From Carnobacterium_B sp040274945 (GTDB lineage Bacteria > Bacillota > Bacilli > Lactobacillales > Carnobacteriaceae), in contig NZ_JBEMAR010000003.1 in the NCBI RefSeq assembly GCF_040274945.1, positions 124,001 to 188,000 of the forward strand: a stretch of 64,000 nucleotides of DNA. The letters are read 5' to 3'. Below the pieces are notes generated by a model that did not search any database, was not told where the DNA came from, and saw only the letters and a program-made list of their open reading frames with translations. Both the position numbers and the translations under genes were made by a program. Of the stretch, positions 54,034 to 62,031 are shown in pieces (position 1 is the stretch's first letter; each line of letters starts with the position of its first letter).

Positions 54034-56773
54034 TTGTCATCTCCTGATAAAGATTTAGCAAAACAGCTAAACGTTCTTCATCGTTTTCAAAACCTTTTTG
54101 TCGATAAGATCGATCAACAATTCCATCAAGCTCTTCATGCTTCTTTCTTAAAGACTCTGGCATCGTATCTCTATTGTAAAGGTCTGCTAAAGTCCCTCCT
54201 TCATATTCACGTAAATCAAGAATTTCAAGTACAATACGTTCAATTTCATTTTTTCGTTGTGTTGATAAATTTTGTAAAGGAAAAGTATTATATACTAATC
54301 TAACCGAATAACGATAGTCAGTTTTGAACTTACCACCAATTGAACGTAGCCACACCATATGCATGCGCGATTGTAATATTCCTAAAAGCCACATTGGTGC
54401 ATTATAAATGGCAATTGCTAGATCTGATACCACTGTATCTTCTCCAACAAATCCCATTGGAACATATAATCGGTTTTCAGAAGATACTTTTGGGATAATT
54501 ATTGTTAGCATTTCAGAAGAAAACTCTTTATTATATTCTTCAATTGCTTTTTCTCGTTGAATTTTAGTGAAAAATTCATAAGATCTTTCTATAGCGCCTC
54601 TAGCTGATTGACCTCCATTTAGTCTAGATTCCTTTACTTTTTCAACTCTATCATAAATAAAAGGATGCTTCTCAAATTCTAAATATAATGGCTCATCCAT
54701 CCAAATTACAAAGCGTTTACTTTGATTTATAAATTCTGTTGATCCTATATATTTTTTTATTAATTTGCTAATTTCAGGATATTCATCGAGAATGATTTTA
54801 TGCTGGTTTTCATCTAAAATCAAATGACCTCCATCTAATGGCAAAGAGCCCAGAAATGCATTTGGAGAACTTGAAATACTATTATTCTTACTTGAAACAA
54901 CAATATCCTCTCCGTCAGTTAAATACGGCGAAATATTTCTTGCATTTATTTTATTAGCTTCACCAAAAATATATTTTTCTTCCTTGATACATTTTGATGA
55001 CAAACCAATAATCGCTACGGTTACCCCTGCATTATTCTTTGCACTATTAGTCCACTTAAAAGAAGTATATGCAAAATTAATTTGTGCATTTTCTAATATT
55101 GATGGCCAAATCATAGATACTTGCTCACCCTGAGTTATTGAGTTTGTAGTTACAAATGCTAATTTACATTTTTTAAAACAAGAAATAAATTTTGCGCCTA
55201 AGTTAAACCAACTTGCAATATAGTCAATTTTTTTATATTTATCATTTCCATCTAGAGCAAATTTTAAATCCAACTTTTGTTCTGTTGTTTGCTTCTTGGC
55301 GCCAATATAGGGTGGGTTCCCCATGATATATATTTCCTCATCTTTATTAATATTCAGAACATTGCTCCATTTGATATGAATTGCATTTCCCTGAATAATA
55401 TTCCCTGCATGCTTTAATGGTAGCAAATTTGCAATACCTCCAGGCAACTTATTTTTTAACTCCTCATTCATTTGATGTTCAGCAATCCACAATGATAGCC
55501 TTGCTACTTCATGAGCAAAATCATCTAATTCGATCCCACTAAAATTGTTCAAATGAATATTAGAAATCGGCATAGTATCTAATCCTTGAATCTCATCCAA
55601 TAAAAGTAATATTTTAATCTCTAATCGTCGAATTTCTTTATATGAAATTATTAAGAAATTTCCCGATCCACATGCTGGGTCTAAAAATTTAATTTTTGAA
55701 ATTCTCTCTAATAGTTGATTCAATTTTTTTGTTATTTCTTGATTATTATCTTTACGTGTTTTTTCCGTAACGTATTTTATTATATTTTCTTCATATCGAG
55801 ATTTCAAATCATCAAAAATACCATTAAGTTCACTTAAAAATAATGGGTTAATGACTTTCATTATATTAGGTACGCTAGTATAATGCATACCTGTTACAAG
55901 TCTATCTTCTTCAGATGCTACTGATTGAATCATCGCTCCTAAAATGTCTGGGTTAATTTCATTCCAGTTAAGTAACTCACCTGCTTCAATTAATAGTTCT
56001 CTTGACTTTTTTGAAAAAATTAAATTAACATGAGGCTCACCGAATAATTTTCCATTTACATACGGAAATTCAAGTAACCATTCTGCTTTATTCTTTCTAT
56101 TCAATGTACTTATGTCTAGAATTTCAAATAACTCTTTAATAACACTATTGAAATTACTTCCATCTTCGTTCGTTCTAGTTCTCAGGACATTGATAAATGC
56201 ACCTTTACTCATAATTCCAGTATCTTCAGCAAATAGTAAAAATAAAGTGCGAATTAAAAACAAATTAAATGCATGTTCATCTGCAATAGGATTATCTCTA
56301 GCAACAACATCATAAAGTTTCGCAAACCTTTCAGCTGCTTTTCTATCTGCTGGACTTTCTGCTTGGTAGTCAGCTTTTTCAATCCCATTCCAAGCTAAAA
56401 AGAAGTCTGCATTGGATGGTAGTTCCTCAATAGATATATGCAAAGTTGCTCTAGTTTTTGTATCCACTGCTGCTAATTGATGCGAATTAGTAGCTATTAT
56501 ATACCTCGGTTGAGACTTTTCTTGGAAAATTTCTTGTTCAATCGTGTCAACAGCTAAGACAACATCATCTGTGACTTTTCTATAAAAGAGCTTATTTTTT
56601 ATGGTAAAATCTTTTCCGCCTAACAATTTTTTATTAGCTCGTGTTATCGATGTTTTAGGTATTTCATAAAATGAAAGGAACTCTTCAATAAATGTTTCAT
56701 CTTTTATATTAGTAACAACTCTTTTGAGTCCATCTTCAATTTCAGTAATATTTAACTTCTTTATTTTTGCCAT
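54026..56773 (-). CDS. N6-adenine DNA methyltransferase, DnmA (YeeA)/MmeI-like
   Basis: The 915-aa protein has an N-terminal helical part, then a gamma-type m6A methyltransferase core with FLDPACGSGNFLI (motif I, about 355-367) and MGNPPYIGAKKQ (motif IV, about 475). A long C-terminal target-recognition region follows. It resembles DnmA of Bacillus subtilis, which methylates a non-palindromic site. In MmeI the N terminus carries a D...ExK nuclease; here the equivalent FFLAWNGIEKADYQ lacks it, so this is a methyltransferase only. Start at 56773 (MAKIKK): GTGAGG is 7 nt upstream, while the ATG at 56779 is too close. First gene of the four-gene operon. Confidence 0.85.
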   Translation of the reverse strand: MAKIKKLNITEIEDGLKRVVTNIKDETFIEEFLSFYEIPKTSITRANKKLLGGKDFTIKNKLFYRKVTDDVVLAVDTIEQEIFQEKSQPRYIIATNSHQLAAVDTKTRATLHISIEELPSNADFFLAWNGIEKADYQAESPADRKAAERFAKLYDVVARDNPIADEHAFNLFLIRTLFLLFAEDTGIMSKGAFINVLRTRTNEDGSNFNSVIKELFEILDISTLNRKNKAEWLLEFPYVNGKLFGEPHVNLIFSKKSRELLIEAGELLNWNEINPDILGAMIQSVASEEDRLVTGMHYTSVPNIMKVINPLFLSELNGIFDDLKSRYEENIIKYVTEKTRKDNNQEITKKLNQLLERISKIKFLDPACGSGNFLIISYKEIRRLEIKILLLLDEIQGLDTMPISNIHLNNFSGIELDDFAHEVARLSLWIAEHQMNEELKNKLPGGIANLLPLKHAGNIIQGNAIHIKWSNVLNINKDEEIYIMGNPPYIGAKKQTTEQKLDLKFALDGNDKYKKIDYIASWFNLGAKFISCFKKCKLAFVTTNSITQGEQVSMIWPSILENAQINFAYTSFKWTNSAKNNAGVTVAIIGLSSKCIKEEKYIFGEANKINARNISPYLTDGEDIVVSSKNNSISSSPNAFLGSLPLDGGHLILDENQHKIILDEYPEISKLIKKYIGSTEFINQSKRFVIWMDEPLYLEFEKHPFIYDRVEKVKESRLNGGQSARGAIERSYEFFTKIQREKAIEEYNKEFSSEMLTIIIPKVSSENRLYVPMGFVGEDTVVSDLAIAIYNAPMWLLGILQSRMHMVWLRSIGGKFKTDYRYSVRLVYNTFPLQNLSTQRKNEIERIVLEILDLREYEGGTLADLYNRDTMPESLRKKHEELDGIVDRSYRQKGFENDEERLAVLLNLYQEMTNG

Positions 56774-56818
56774 TTTCATACCTCACATATCTTACAATAA
56801 TAAAGCTTAGTTCATACA

Positions 56819-56882
56819 ATTGTGCTTTTCTTTATTATACAATACTTTTTATATTTATTTCGTAAGAATATAAAAGCACAAT
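56819..56882 (-). promoter_or_regulatory. Inverted repeat around the methyltransferase promoter
   Basis: ATTGTGCTTTT (56819-56829) and AAAAGCACAAT (56872-56882) are perfect 11-bp inverted arms 42 nt apart. A TATAAT-type -10 on the minus strand (56834-56839) lies between them. The layout fits a repressor that binds both arms, perhaps with looping. Confidence 0.4.
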
Positions 56883-57045
56883 AAATCACCCATTGGTTTT
56901 TTTTGGGGAGAAAAATACAGTTTGAGTGTACCATGAATAGTTCTTTTTATTTATCTAGACTAATTTTACAATCGGTTCTTATAAACCACATTTAAAATTA
57001 AAAGTGGTTTATTGGTGGATGTCCAAAACCCTTGATATAATAACG
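56883..57045. other. Spacer between operon promoter and rpsI repeat
   Basis: Contains AAACCACATTTAAAA and AAGTGGTTT, a small hairpin at about 56986-57010. No gene is seen. Confidence 0.4.
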
Positions 57046-57147
57046 AATTAACGTTTTGAGAATTGTGAAGCTTTACGCGCTTTTTTCAAACCTGGTTTCT
57101 TACGTTCAACCATACGTGGGTCACGAGTTAATAGACCTGCAGCTTTT
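57046..57147 (-). repeat. Perfect 102-bp copy of the rpsI 3' end
   Basis: Every base from 57046 to 57147 equals 58618-58719, the last 33 codons of rpsI with its stop and a few bases beyond. The match stops abruptly on both sides. Elements that insert in the 3' end of a ribosomal protein gene leave such a duplication, so this is a probable att site. No integrase lies in the 1.5 kb between the copies. Confidence 0.85.
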
Positions 57148-57251
57148 CAGGAGTAACCATATATTTTGTAAAAGGATAACGGCTTCCTTTTTTCTCTAAA
57201 CAAACCCACCGTATGACGTCGATCTCTTTGTTGTAATTCTACTAAATACAT
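57147..57251 (-). CDS. Small ORF abutting the rpsI repeat
   Basis: ATG 57251 behind GGAGGGATCTCT opens a 34-codon frame MYLVELQQRDRRHTVGLFRE and on to a TGA at the repeat edge. A one-base shift near the middle continues as GSRYPFTKYMVTPEKL, which looks more protein-like, so the gene may be frameshifted and cut by the recombination. The strong ribosome binding site suggests a real terminal gene of the element. I do not recognise it. Confidence 0.3.
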   Translation of the reverse strand: MYLVELQQRDRRHTVGLFREKRKPLSFYKIYGYS

Positions 57252-57505
57252 AGAGATCCCTCCAAGGGTGCTTTATGATCGGGTATAGAATAACTTTATT
57301 TTAAATAAAAAAACATTGATGTTATCATAGAGATATGAGGAATCCCATACCAACCTATTCAATAAAGAATCTCTCCTATCTCAAACTTATTGTATGAGAA
57401 ACCCACTTCAATGCTACTATATCTGCTCATTTTAAAAAATAATATTAGCTTAACAGATCCATGATTCTTCTTTTTCTAAAAAAATTGTTAATTTAGGAGG
57501 ATTTT
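57252..57505. other. Intergenic region before the sulfurtransferase
   Basis: A+T-rich sequence that holds the sulfurtransferase promoter. No gene or strong hairpin is seen. Confidence 0.4.
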
Positions 57506-58333
57506 ATGAAAAATTTCGTTACACAAACATGGTTATTAGAAAATTATTCAAATGATAACTTAATCTTACTTGATGCTCGCGCAGAATTAAATGATCCAAA
57601 AGCCGGATATAATCAATATAAAAAAGGACATCTAAAAAGAGCTCAGTTCGTCTCTTTAGAAGATACAATGACTGGAAAAGTCAGCAAGCATGGCGGTCGG
57701 CATCCTTTACCAGATATGGAAGTATTTATTACGGAAATGAAGCAGCTGGGTATTTCTGACTCTTCTACAGTAATCATTTATGATAACGGGGATCTGGCGA
57801 TGGCAGGCAGATTATGGTGGTTGTTAAGATACGCTGGTAAAGATAAGGTATTTTTATTAGAAGGCGGTATAAAACATTGGGTCGATAATGAATTAGAAAT
57901 TACTACAGTTATTGCCGAGCCGCAATCTTCTGGAGCTCTAAGTTTGAATTTAAATGAATCCATGATTGCAGAACACTCTGAAGTAAAGGCTGCTGTTGAC
58001 TTAGAACAAACAGTAATAATCGATTCCAGAGCGTATGAACGGTATTCTGGACAAGTGGAACCATTAGATAAATTGCCTGGACATATCCCCAGTGCTTTAA
58101 ACTATCCTTGGATGGATTTAGTTGATGAAGGTACTATAATAGACAACAACAATATAAACGAAAAGTTTAAATCTCTGGAAGAATATGAGGATATTATCGT
58201 TCACTGCGGATCTGGGATAACCGGGACAGTAAATATGTTGTTTATGGAAGAAGCTGGATTGGAGCCGAGGTTGTACCTAGGAGGCTACAGTGACTGGGTC
58301 AGTTACGAAAACAGTCAAGTGGTAAAAGACTAA
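57506..58333 (+). CDS. Two-domain sulfurtransferase (rhodanese family)
   Basis: The 275-aa protein has two rhodanese domains. The N-terminal one (LILLDARAELNDPKAGYNQY, GHLKRAQFVSLED) lacks the active Cys. The C-terminal one carries VHCGSGITGTVNML with the catalytic Cys (about residue 232), of the CGSGxTA type seen in thiosulfate and mercaptopyruvate sulfurtransferases. The donor cannot be told. AGGAGG is 7 nt before the ATG. It is the only gene between the two rpsI repeats, opposite in strand to its neighbours. Confidence 0.92.
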   Translation: MKNFVTQTWLLENYSNDNLILLDARAELNDPKAGYNQYKKGHLKRAQFVSLEDTMTGKVSKHGGRHPLPDMEVFITEMKQLGISDSSTVIIYDNGDLAMAGRLWWLLRYAGKDKVFLLEGGIKHWVDNELEITTVIAEPQSSGALSLNLNESMIAEHSEVKAAVDLEQTVIIDSRAYERYSGQVEPLDKLPGHIPSALNYPWMDLVDEGTIIDNNNINEKFKSLEEYEDIIVHCGSGITGTVNMLFMEEAGLEPRLYLGGYSDWVSYENSQVVKD

Positions 58334-58566
58334 AAATCAGGGAAAACATTGTTTTATACCCCTTTATCGATAAAGCGAATAAATTTCAGGTTTTACGTTT
58401 GAGTTTATCCAAAACAAAATTAAGGTAGACACAGCACAAGTCATTACTTTAGTAGAACATCTATCTAAGGTTATTATATCACCCTAAACCCCAATGGGCG
58501 AAAGGCAAACGACATTGAAATTATCATGTTCTCAGAGAGTTATTAAATTATCAGATTTTTATGCAT
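58334..58566. other. Intergenic region
   Basis: Spacer between converging sulfurtransferase and rpsI genes, with no supported feature other than the terminator that follows. Confidence 0.4.
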
Positions 58567-58601
58567 AAAAAAGGAACTGCCATATAAGCAGTTCCTTTTT
58601 G
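58567..58601. terminator. Terminator after rpsI
   Basis: AAAAAAGGAACTGC and GCAGTTCCTTTTT pair around a 6-nt loop, 19 nt after the rpsI stop. It can act in both directions. Confidence 0.85.
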
Positions 58602-58619
58602 ATATATATATAAAGTAAA

Positions 58620-59012
58620 TTAACGTTTTGAGAATTGTGAAGCTTTACGCGCTTTTTTCAAACCTGGTTTCTTACGTTCAACCATACGTGGGTCACGAGT
58701 TAATAGACCTGCAGCTTTTAATGGGCCACGGAAATCTGGATCAACTTCTAATAACGCACGAGAGATACCATGACGGGCAGCTCCTGATTGACCAGTGAAT
58801 CCTCCACCATTTACGTTTACATGTACGTCGTAGCTACCTAAAGTTTCTGTAAGAGCTAAAGGTTGTTTAACAACTTCGTGTAAATATGGGAATGGGATGT
58901 ATTCAGTGATATCTTTTTTGTTCATGATGATTTTACCAGTACCTGGTACTAAGCGTACGCGAGCAGTTGAATTTTTACGTCTTCCTGTTGCGATATATTG
59001 TGTTTGTGCCAT
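58620..59012 (-). CDS. rpsI: 30S ribosomal protein S9
   Basis: S9 is part of the 30S head, and its basic C-terminal tail reaches the P-site tRNA. The 130-aa protein starts MAQTQYIATGRRKNSTARV and ends LKKARKASQFSKR. Its last 33 codons are duplicated perfectly at 57046-57147 and in diverged form at 50099-50161, so it seems to be an integration target. It forms the usual operon with rplM, 13 nt upstream, and ends at a strong terminator. Confidence 0.98.
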   Translation of the reverse strand: MAQTQYIATGRRKNSTARVRLVPGTGKIIMNKKDITEYIPFPYLHEVVKQPLALTETLGSYDVHVNVNGGGFTGQSGAARHGISRALLEVDPDFRGPLKAAGLLTRDPRMVERKKPGLKKARKASQFSKR

Positions 59013-59025
59013 AGATATTCCCTCC

Positions 59026-59472
59026 TTAAATTAAGTTTGTGATGTCTAATACTTCAGGTTGTTGCGCTTGGTGATTGTGTTCTGCTCCACCGTAAACATG
59101 TAATTTCATGCCTTGAGCGCGACCTAAAGTGTTTTTAGGAAGCATACCTTTGACAGATAATTCGATTAATTTACGAGAATCTTTAGCACGTAATGCACCA
59201 GCAGAGATTTGTTTCAATCCACCTGGGTTACCGTCGATGTTACGAGAATAGATTTTGTCAGTTGCTTTTTTACCAGTTAATTTCGTTTTGTCAGCGTTGA
59301 TTACAATTACAAAATCACCTGTATCAACATTTGGTGTGTAAGTTGGTTTATTTTTACCACGTAAAATAGCTGCGACTACACTTGACATACGTCCCATAGG
59401 GATATCAGTTGCGTCTACCACATACCATTTACGTTCTACTTCATTTGGTTTTGCCATATAAGTTGTACGCAC
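59026..59472 (-). CDS. rplM: 50S ribosomal protein L13
   Basis: L13 is an early-assembly protein of the 50S subunit. The 148-aa protein starts MRTTYMAKPNEVERKWYVVD and contains ILRGKNKPTYTPNVDTGD and KGMLPKNTLGRAQ. The start is GTG with GGAGG about 8 nt upstream. It is the first gene of rplM-rpsI. The sequence upstream fits the L13 leader RNA, by which L13 represses its own operon. Confidence 0.98.
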   Translation of the reverse strand: MRTTYMAKPNEVERKWYVVDATDIPMGRMSSVVAAILRGKNKPTYTPNVDTGDFVIVINADKTKLTGKKATDKIYSRNIDGNPGGLKQISAGALRAKDSRKLIELSVKGMLPKNTLGRAQGMKLHVYGGAEHNHQAQQPEVLDITNLI

Positions 59473-59484
59473 GTTTTATTCCTC

Positions 59485-59565
59485 CATATTCTTATCTGTT
59501 TGTTTGAATGCACAATAAGTTTCCGGGGCTCATCGTGGTGGCAAACAATACCATTTAATATTCTA
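59485..59565 (-). promoter_or_regulatory. Probable L13 leader RNA
   Basis: The minus strand before rplM reads GTTTGCCACCACGATGAGCC, then CCGGAAACTTATTGTGCATT and AAACAAACAG, as in the Firmicutes L13 autoregulatory leader. TGTTTG and CAAACA can form its basal pairing. Assignment is by remembered pattern; a covariance model search would settle it. Confidence 0.5.
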
Positions 59566-59830
59566 ACCTTAATATTGACTTTTGTCAATTATTTTAATAG
59601 AAATAATTCATTTTTTCATTATTGTGATTAATCCATGTGAAATTTCTGGAGGAATAGGGGTTGCTTGTAGCTATGTTAAGGATTTAATACGAATGACAAA
59701 GCATTAGCGCTTAAGCGATTAGGCTTTGTTTGAGGCTTAAAAGTCTGAAGACCACAGGCTTCAGGCGCTCCCATAGCTCTCCACAAGCAAACCCGTCCAT
59801 CCCAGAAGACATTTCATTTTTATATCAGAT
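59566..59830. other. Spacer with a large structured repeat
   Basis: Holds the inverted-repeat element 59657-59794 listed next and the rplM promoter. No gene is seen. Confidence 0.5.
59657..59794. repeat. Structured intergenic element with nested inverted repeats
   Basis: GGGGTTGCTTGTAGCTATG (59657-59675) pairs with CATAGCTCTCCACAAGCAAA (59772-59791) as the outer stem. Inside, ACAAAGCATTAGCGC/GGCTTTGT and AGTCTGAAGACC/GGCTTCAG form smaller stems. It may be a repeat element or ncRNA of this group of bacteria. Confidence 0.5.
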
Positions 59831-60328
59831 TTAAAAAAAATAATCTAAAAAGTACGCCATAAACAAATCATCAATAAACTTACCTTCAATCAAGAATTCA
59901 TCCTTTAAACGGCCTTCTACTTCAAAGCCATTTTTTTGATACAAGTGAATTGCAGCCGGGTTCGTAGACAATACTCGTAGGCTTAATTTATGAATCCCTT
60001 GTTCAGCCGCTAAGGCCTTAATAGCCGTTAGTAAAGCTGATCCTACCCCTTTACCTTCTGCATCGGGATGAACGCCTACATCAATGCTCCACGTCTTCTG
60101 GTGAGGAGCTAAGCTACTAGGAGTATGAAACCCTAAGAAGCCTGCAATTTGCTGATTCTCTTCTGCTACGGCTACCAATTGTGAACCCTCAGTATACTGC
60201 TTCTCATAATCCTCTACTGTTTCATAAGTTGTGACATGAGGCGTGTTACCTAAATGCCAGATTTGATTTTCAATGGCCATCAATTGGAGATAATCACTTC
60301 GCTTACTTGACCGTATGATCCAGTTCAT
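59831..60328 (-). CDS. GNAT-family N-acetyltransferase
   Basis: The 165-aa protein has the full GNAT fold pattern. SIDVGVHPDAEGKGVGSALL (about 85-104) contains the acetyl-CoA pyrophosphate loop with G-x-G-x-G/A, and LSTNPAAIHLYQKNGFEVEG is near the end. It may acetylate an amine or a peptide; the substrate is unknown. It starts one base after the truA stop and is thus co-transcribed with truA. Confidence 0.9.
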   Translation of the reverse strand: MNWIIRSSKRSDYLQLMAIENQIWHLGNTPHVTTYETVEDYEKQYTEGSQLVAVAEENQQIAGFLGFHTPSSLAPHQKTWSIDVGVHPDAEGKGVGSALLTAIKALAAEQGIHKLSLRVLSTNPAAIHLYQKNGFEVEGRLKDEFLIEGKFIDDLFMAYFLDYFF

Positions 60329-60329
60329 G

Positions 60330-61142
60330 CTACACCTGCTCTCCTACTTCACTGATTTCTTGATAATCTGTGCCTTTTTTTGCGATTGACGATTCATAGT
60401 AAACTTCCATCAAATACAATCCTTGAGGTTTAGCCGTAGGACCAGCTTCATTGCGGTCTTTAACTTCTAACAAGCGTTGGATCTCATCTGCTGGGCGCAA
60501 TCCATTTGCGATTTGCAATAATGTACCCACAAAAATACGCACCATATTGTATAAAAAGCCGTTCCCTCTAAAGGTAAAAAGCAATTCATTGTTGAATTCG
60601 TCTTTCACTACACTGGCTTCATATACAGTACGTACTTTATTTTCTCTGCCACTGTTGCTGGCACAAAAACTTGCAAAATCATGTTCGCCTTCCAGGTCTC
60701 TCAGTGCATTTTTCAATTTGTCCATATCAAGTGGATACGGATGGTGTAACGTATATAACCGTTTAAACGGATCCGGTATCTCATTTAAATCGACACGGTA
60801 CTGATATTTTTTCCCAGAAGTATTGTACCGTGCATGAAAATCATCTTCAACAATGGAGACCTCTTTTACAAAAATCTCATCCGTCGTTAAACTGTTCAAT
60901 GCGCGCTTCATATTTTTAGCTGGGATCATAAATGGGTAATCAAAATGAATGACTTGCCCTTTAGCATGTACCCCGGAATCCGTTCTTCCAGATCCATGAA
61001 TGATCACTTCTATTCCTTTGGTCATAATTTTTAACGCTTTTTGAATCTCGCCTTGCACTGTCCGATCGCGCGGTTGGATTTGGAATCCAGCAAAGTGTGT
61101 CCCATCGTATTGCACGATCATTTTATAACGTATCCATTTCAT
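60330..61142 (-). CDS. truA: tRNA pseudouridine synthase A
   Basis: TruA makes pseudouridine at positions 38-40 of tRNA anticodon arms. The 270-aa protein starts with MKWIRYKMIVQYDGTHFAGF and has the catalytic Asp in HGSGRTDSGVHAKGQV (about residue 52). The C-terminal part contains FRGNGFLYNMVRIFVGTLLQ. It follows ecfT in the conserved ecfA1-ecfA2-ecfT-truA order, separated by a hairpin that may partly uncouple the genes. Confidence 0.97.
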   Translation of the reverse strand: MKWIRYKMIVQYDGTHFAGFQIQPRDRTVQGEIQKALKIMTKGIEVIIHGSGRTDSGVHAKGQVIHFDYPFMIPAKNMKRALNSLTTDEIFVKEVSIVEDDFHARYNTSGKKYQYRVDLNEIPDPFKRLYTLHHPYPLDMDKLKNALRDLEGEHDFASFCASNSGRENKVRTVYEASVVKDEFNNELLFTFRGNGFLYNMVRIFVGTLLQIANGLRPADEIQRLLEVKDRNEAGPTAKPQGLYLMEVYYESSIAKKGTDYQEISEVGEQV

Positions 61143-61185
61143 TTGTTTGACTCCTTTACACTAACTTGTTCTAGGGGCATTAAAA

Positions 61186-61229
61186 GTCAAAGAACCTTTC
61201 GCACCTAGCAGAAAGGTTCTTTTTCTTCT
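61186..61229. terminator. Hairpin between ecfT and truA
   Basis: AAAGAACCTTTC and GAAAGGTTCTTT form a perfect 12-bp stem. The T run is better on the plus strand; on the minus strand it is GACTTTT, so it may be only a partial terminator for the ecf operon. Confidence 0.6.
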
Positions 61230-61233
61230 TGCA

Positions 61234-62031
61234 TCAATTTCTCAATACGACTAATCCGACGGTCAATACAGCATAACCCAGCATCGCTACGGTATCGCGT
61301 GACACCCATTCGAGCTGACGGTATTTTGTACGTCCTTCGCCACCTTTGTACCCTCTGGCTTCCATAGCCGTAGCTAATTCTTCCGCGCGGTTAAATGAGC
61401 TGACGAATAAAGGAATCAAGATGGGAACAATAGCTTTCATTTGTTGGAAAATATTGCCTTCTCCAAAATCCACTCCACGAGCGCGTTGTGCGTTCATAAT
61501 TTTTTCGGTTTCATCCATCAATGTTGGCACAAAGCGCAAGGCGATCGACAACATCAAGGCAATTTCATAAACGGGTACTTTAACTGCTTTCAAGGGACGC
61601 AATAAGTATTCAATTGCATCTGTCAACGATAATGGCATAGTGGTCAATGTCAGCAATGTCGACATAAAAATGATCAAGACAAAGCGGCAAAAAATGAAGA
61701 CACCATTCAATAATCCTTCTTGAGAAATAATAATTGGACCCCAATCAAAGTACACCGTGCTTCCACCGGTAAACAGTACTTGTAAGATCACGGTAAAGAG
61801 TATCAGCCAGATTAGTGGCTTGACTCCATTGATAAAGAAGCTCAGTTTAATCGTTGATAAGCGAATCGCTGTTAGCGCAAACGCCAATAATAGCAAATAC
61901 GTCATCCAATTGTTGGCTAAGAAAATAATGCCGATAAAAATAACTGTTCCAAGCAATTTAGCCCTTGGATCTAATTTATGGATCCATGAATCTCCAGGAA
62001 TGTAACGACCAAAAATCAATTTATCCATCAT
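61234..62031 (-). CDS. ecfT: ECF transporter transmembrane subunit EcfT
   Basis: EcfT couples the two ATPases to exchangeable S components for vitamins and other micronutrients. The 265-aa protein has five or six membrane segments. It carries the two coupling motifs near residues 170-200, AQRARGVDFGEG and the later TAMEARGYKGGEGR, that is A-R-G/E-A-R-G type sequences. The start overlaps ecfA2 by ATGA. Group II ECF systems have this core shared by several S components, none of which is coded here. Confidence 0.95.
   Translation of the reverse strand: MMDKLIFGRYIPGDSWIHKLDPRAKLLGTVIFIGIIFLANNWMTYLLLLAFALTAIRLSTIKLSFFINGVKPLIWLILFTVILQVLFTGGSTVYFDWGPIIISQEGLLNGVFIFCRFVLIIFMSTLLTLTTMPLSLTDAIEYLLRPLKAVKVPVYEIALMLSIALRFVPTLMDETEKIMNAQRARGVDFGEGNIFQQMKAIVPILIPLFVSSFNRAEELATAMEARGYKGGEGRTKYRQLEWVSRDTVAMLGYAVLTVGLVVLRN

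Noticed and set aside
54026..56773. BREX or DISARM assignment for the methyltransferase operon
   Set aside because: No PglZ, BrxL, BrxC or DrmA/DrmB-type (DUF1998) genes are present. The order fits YeeA-YeeB-YeeC better.
54026..56773. Type IIG enzyme with fused nuclease (MmeI-like)
   Set aside because: The N-terminal D...ExK motif expected for the nuclease is not seen.
50099..58719. Integrase or relaxase gene of the rpsI-linked element
   Set aside because: No tyrosine or serine recombinase frame lies between the rpsI copies; the only recombinase trace is the distant decayed resolvase at 13.8 kb.
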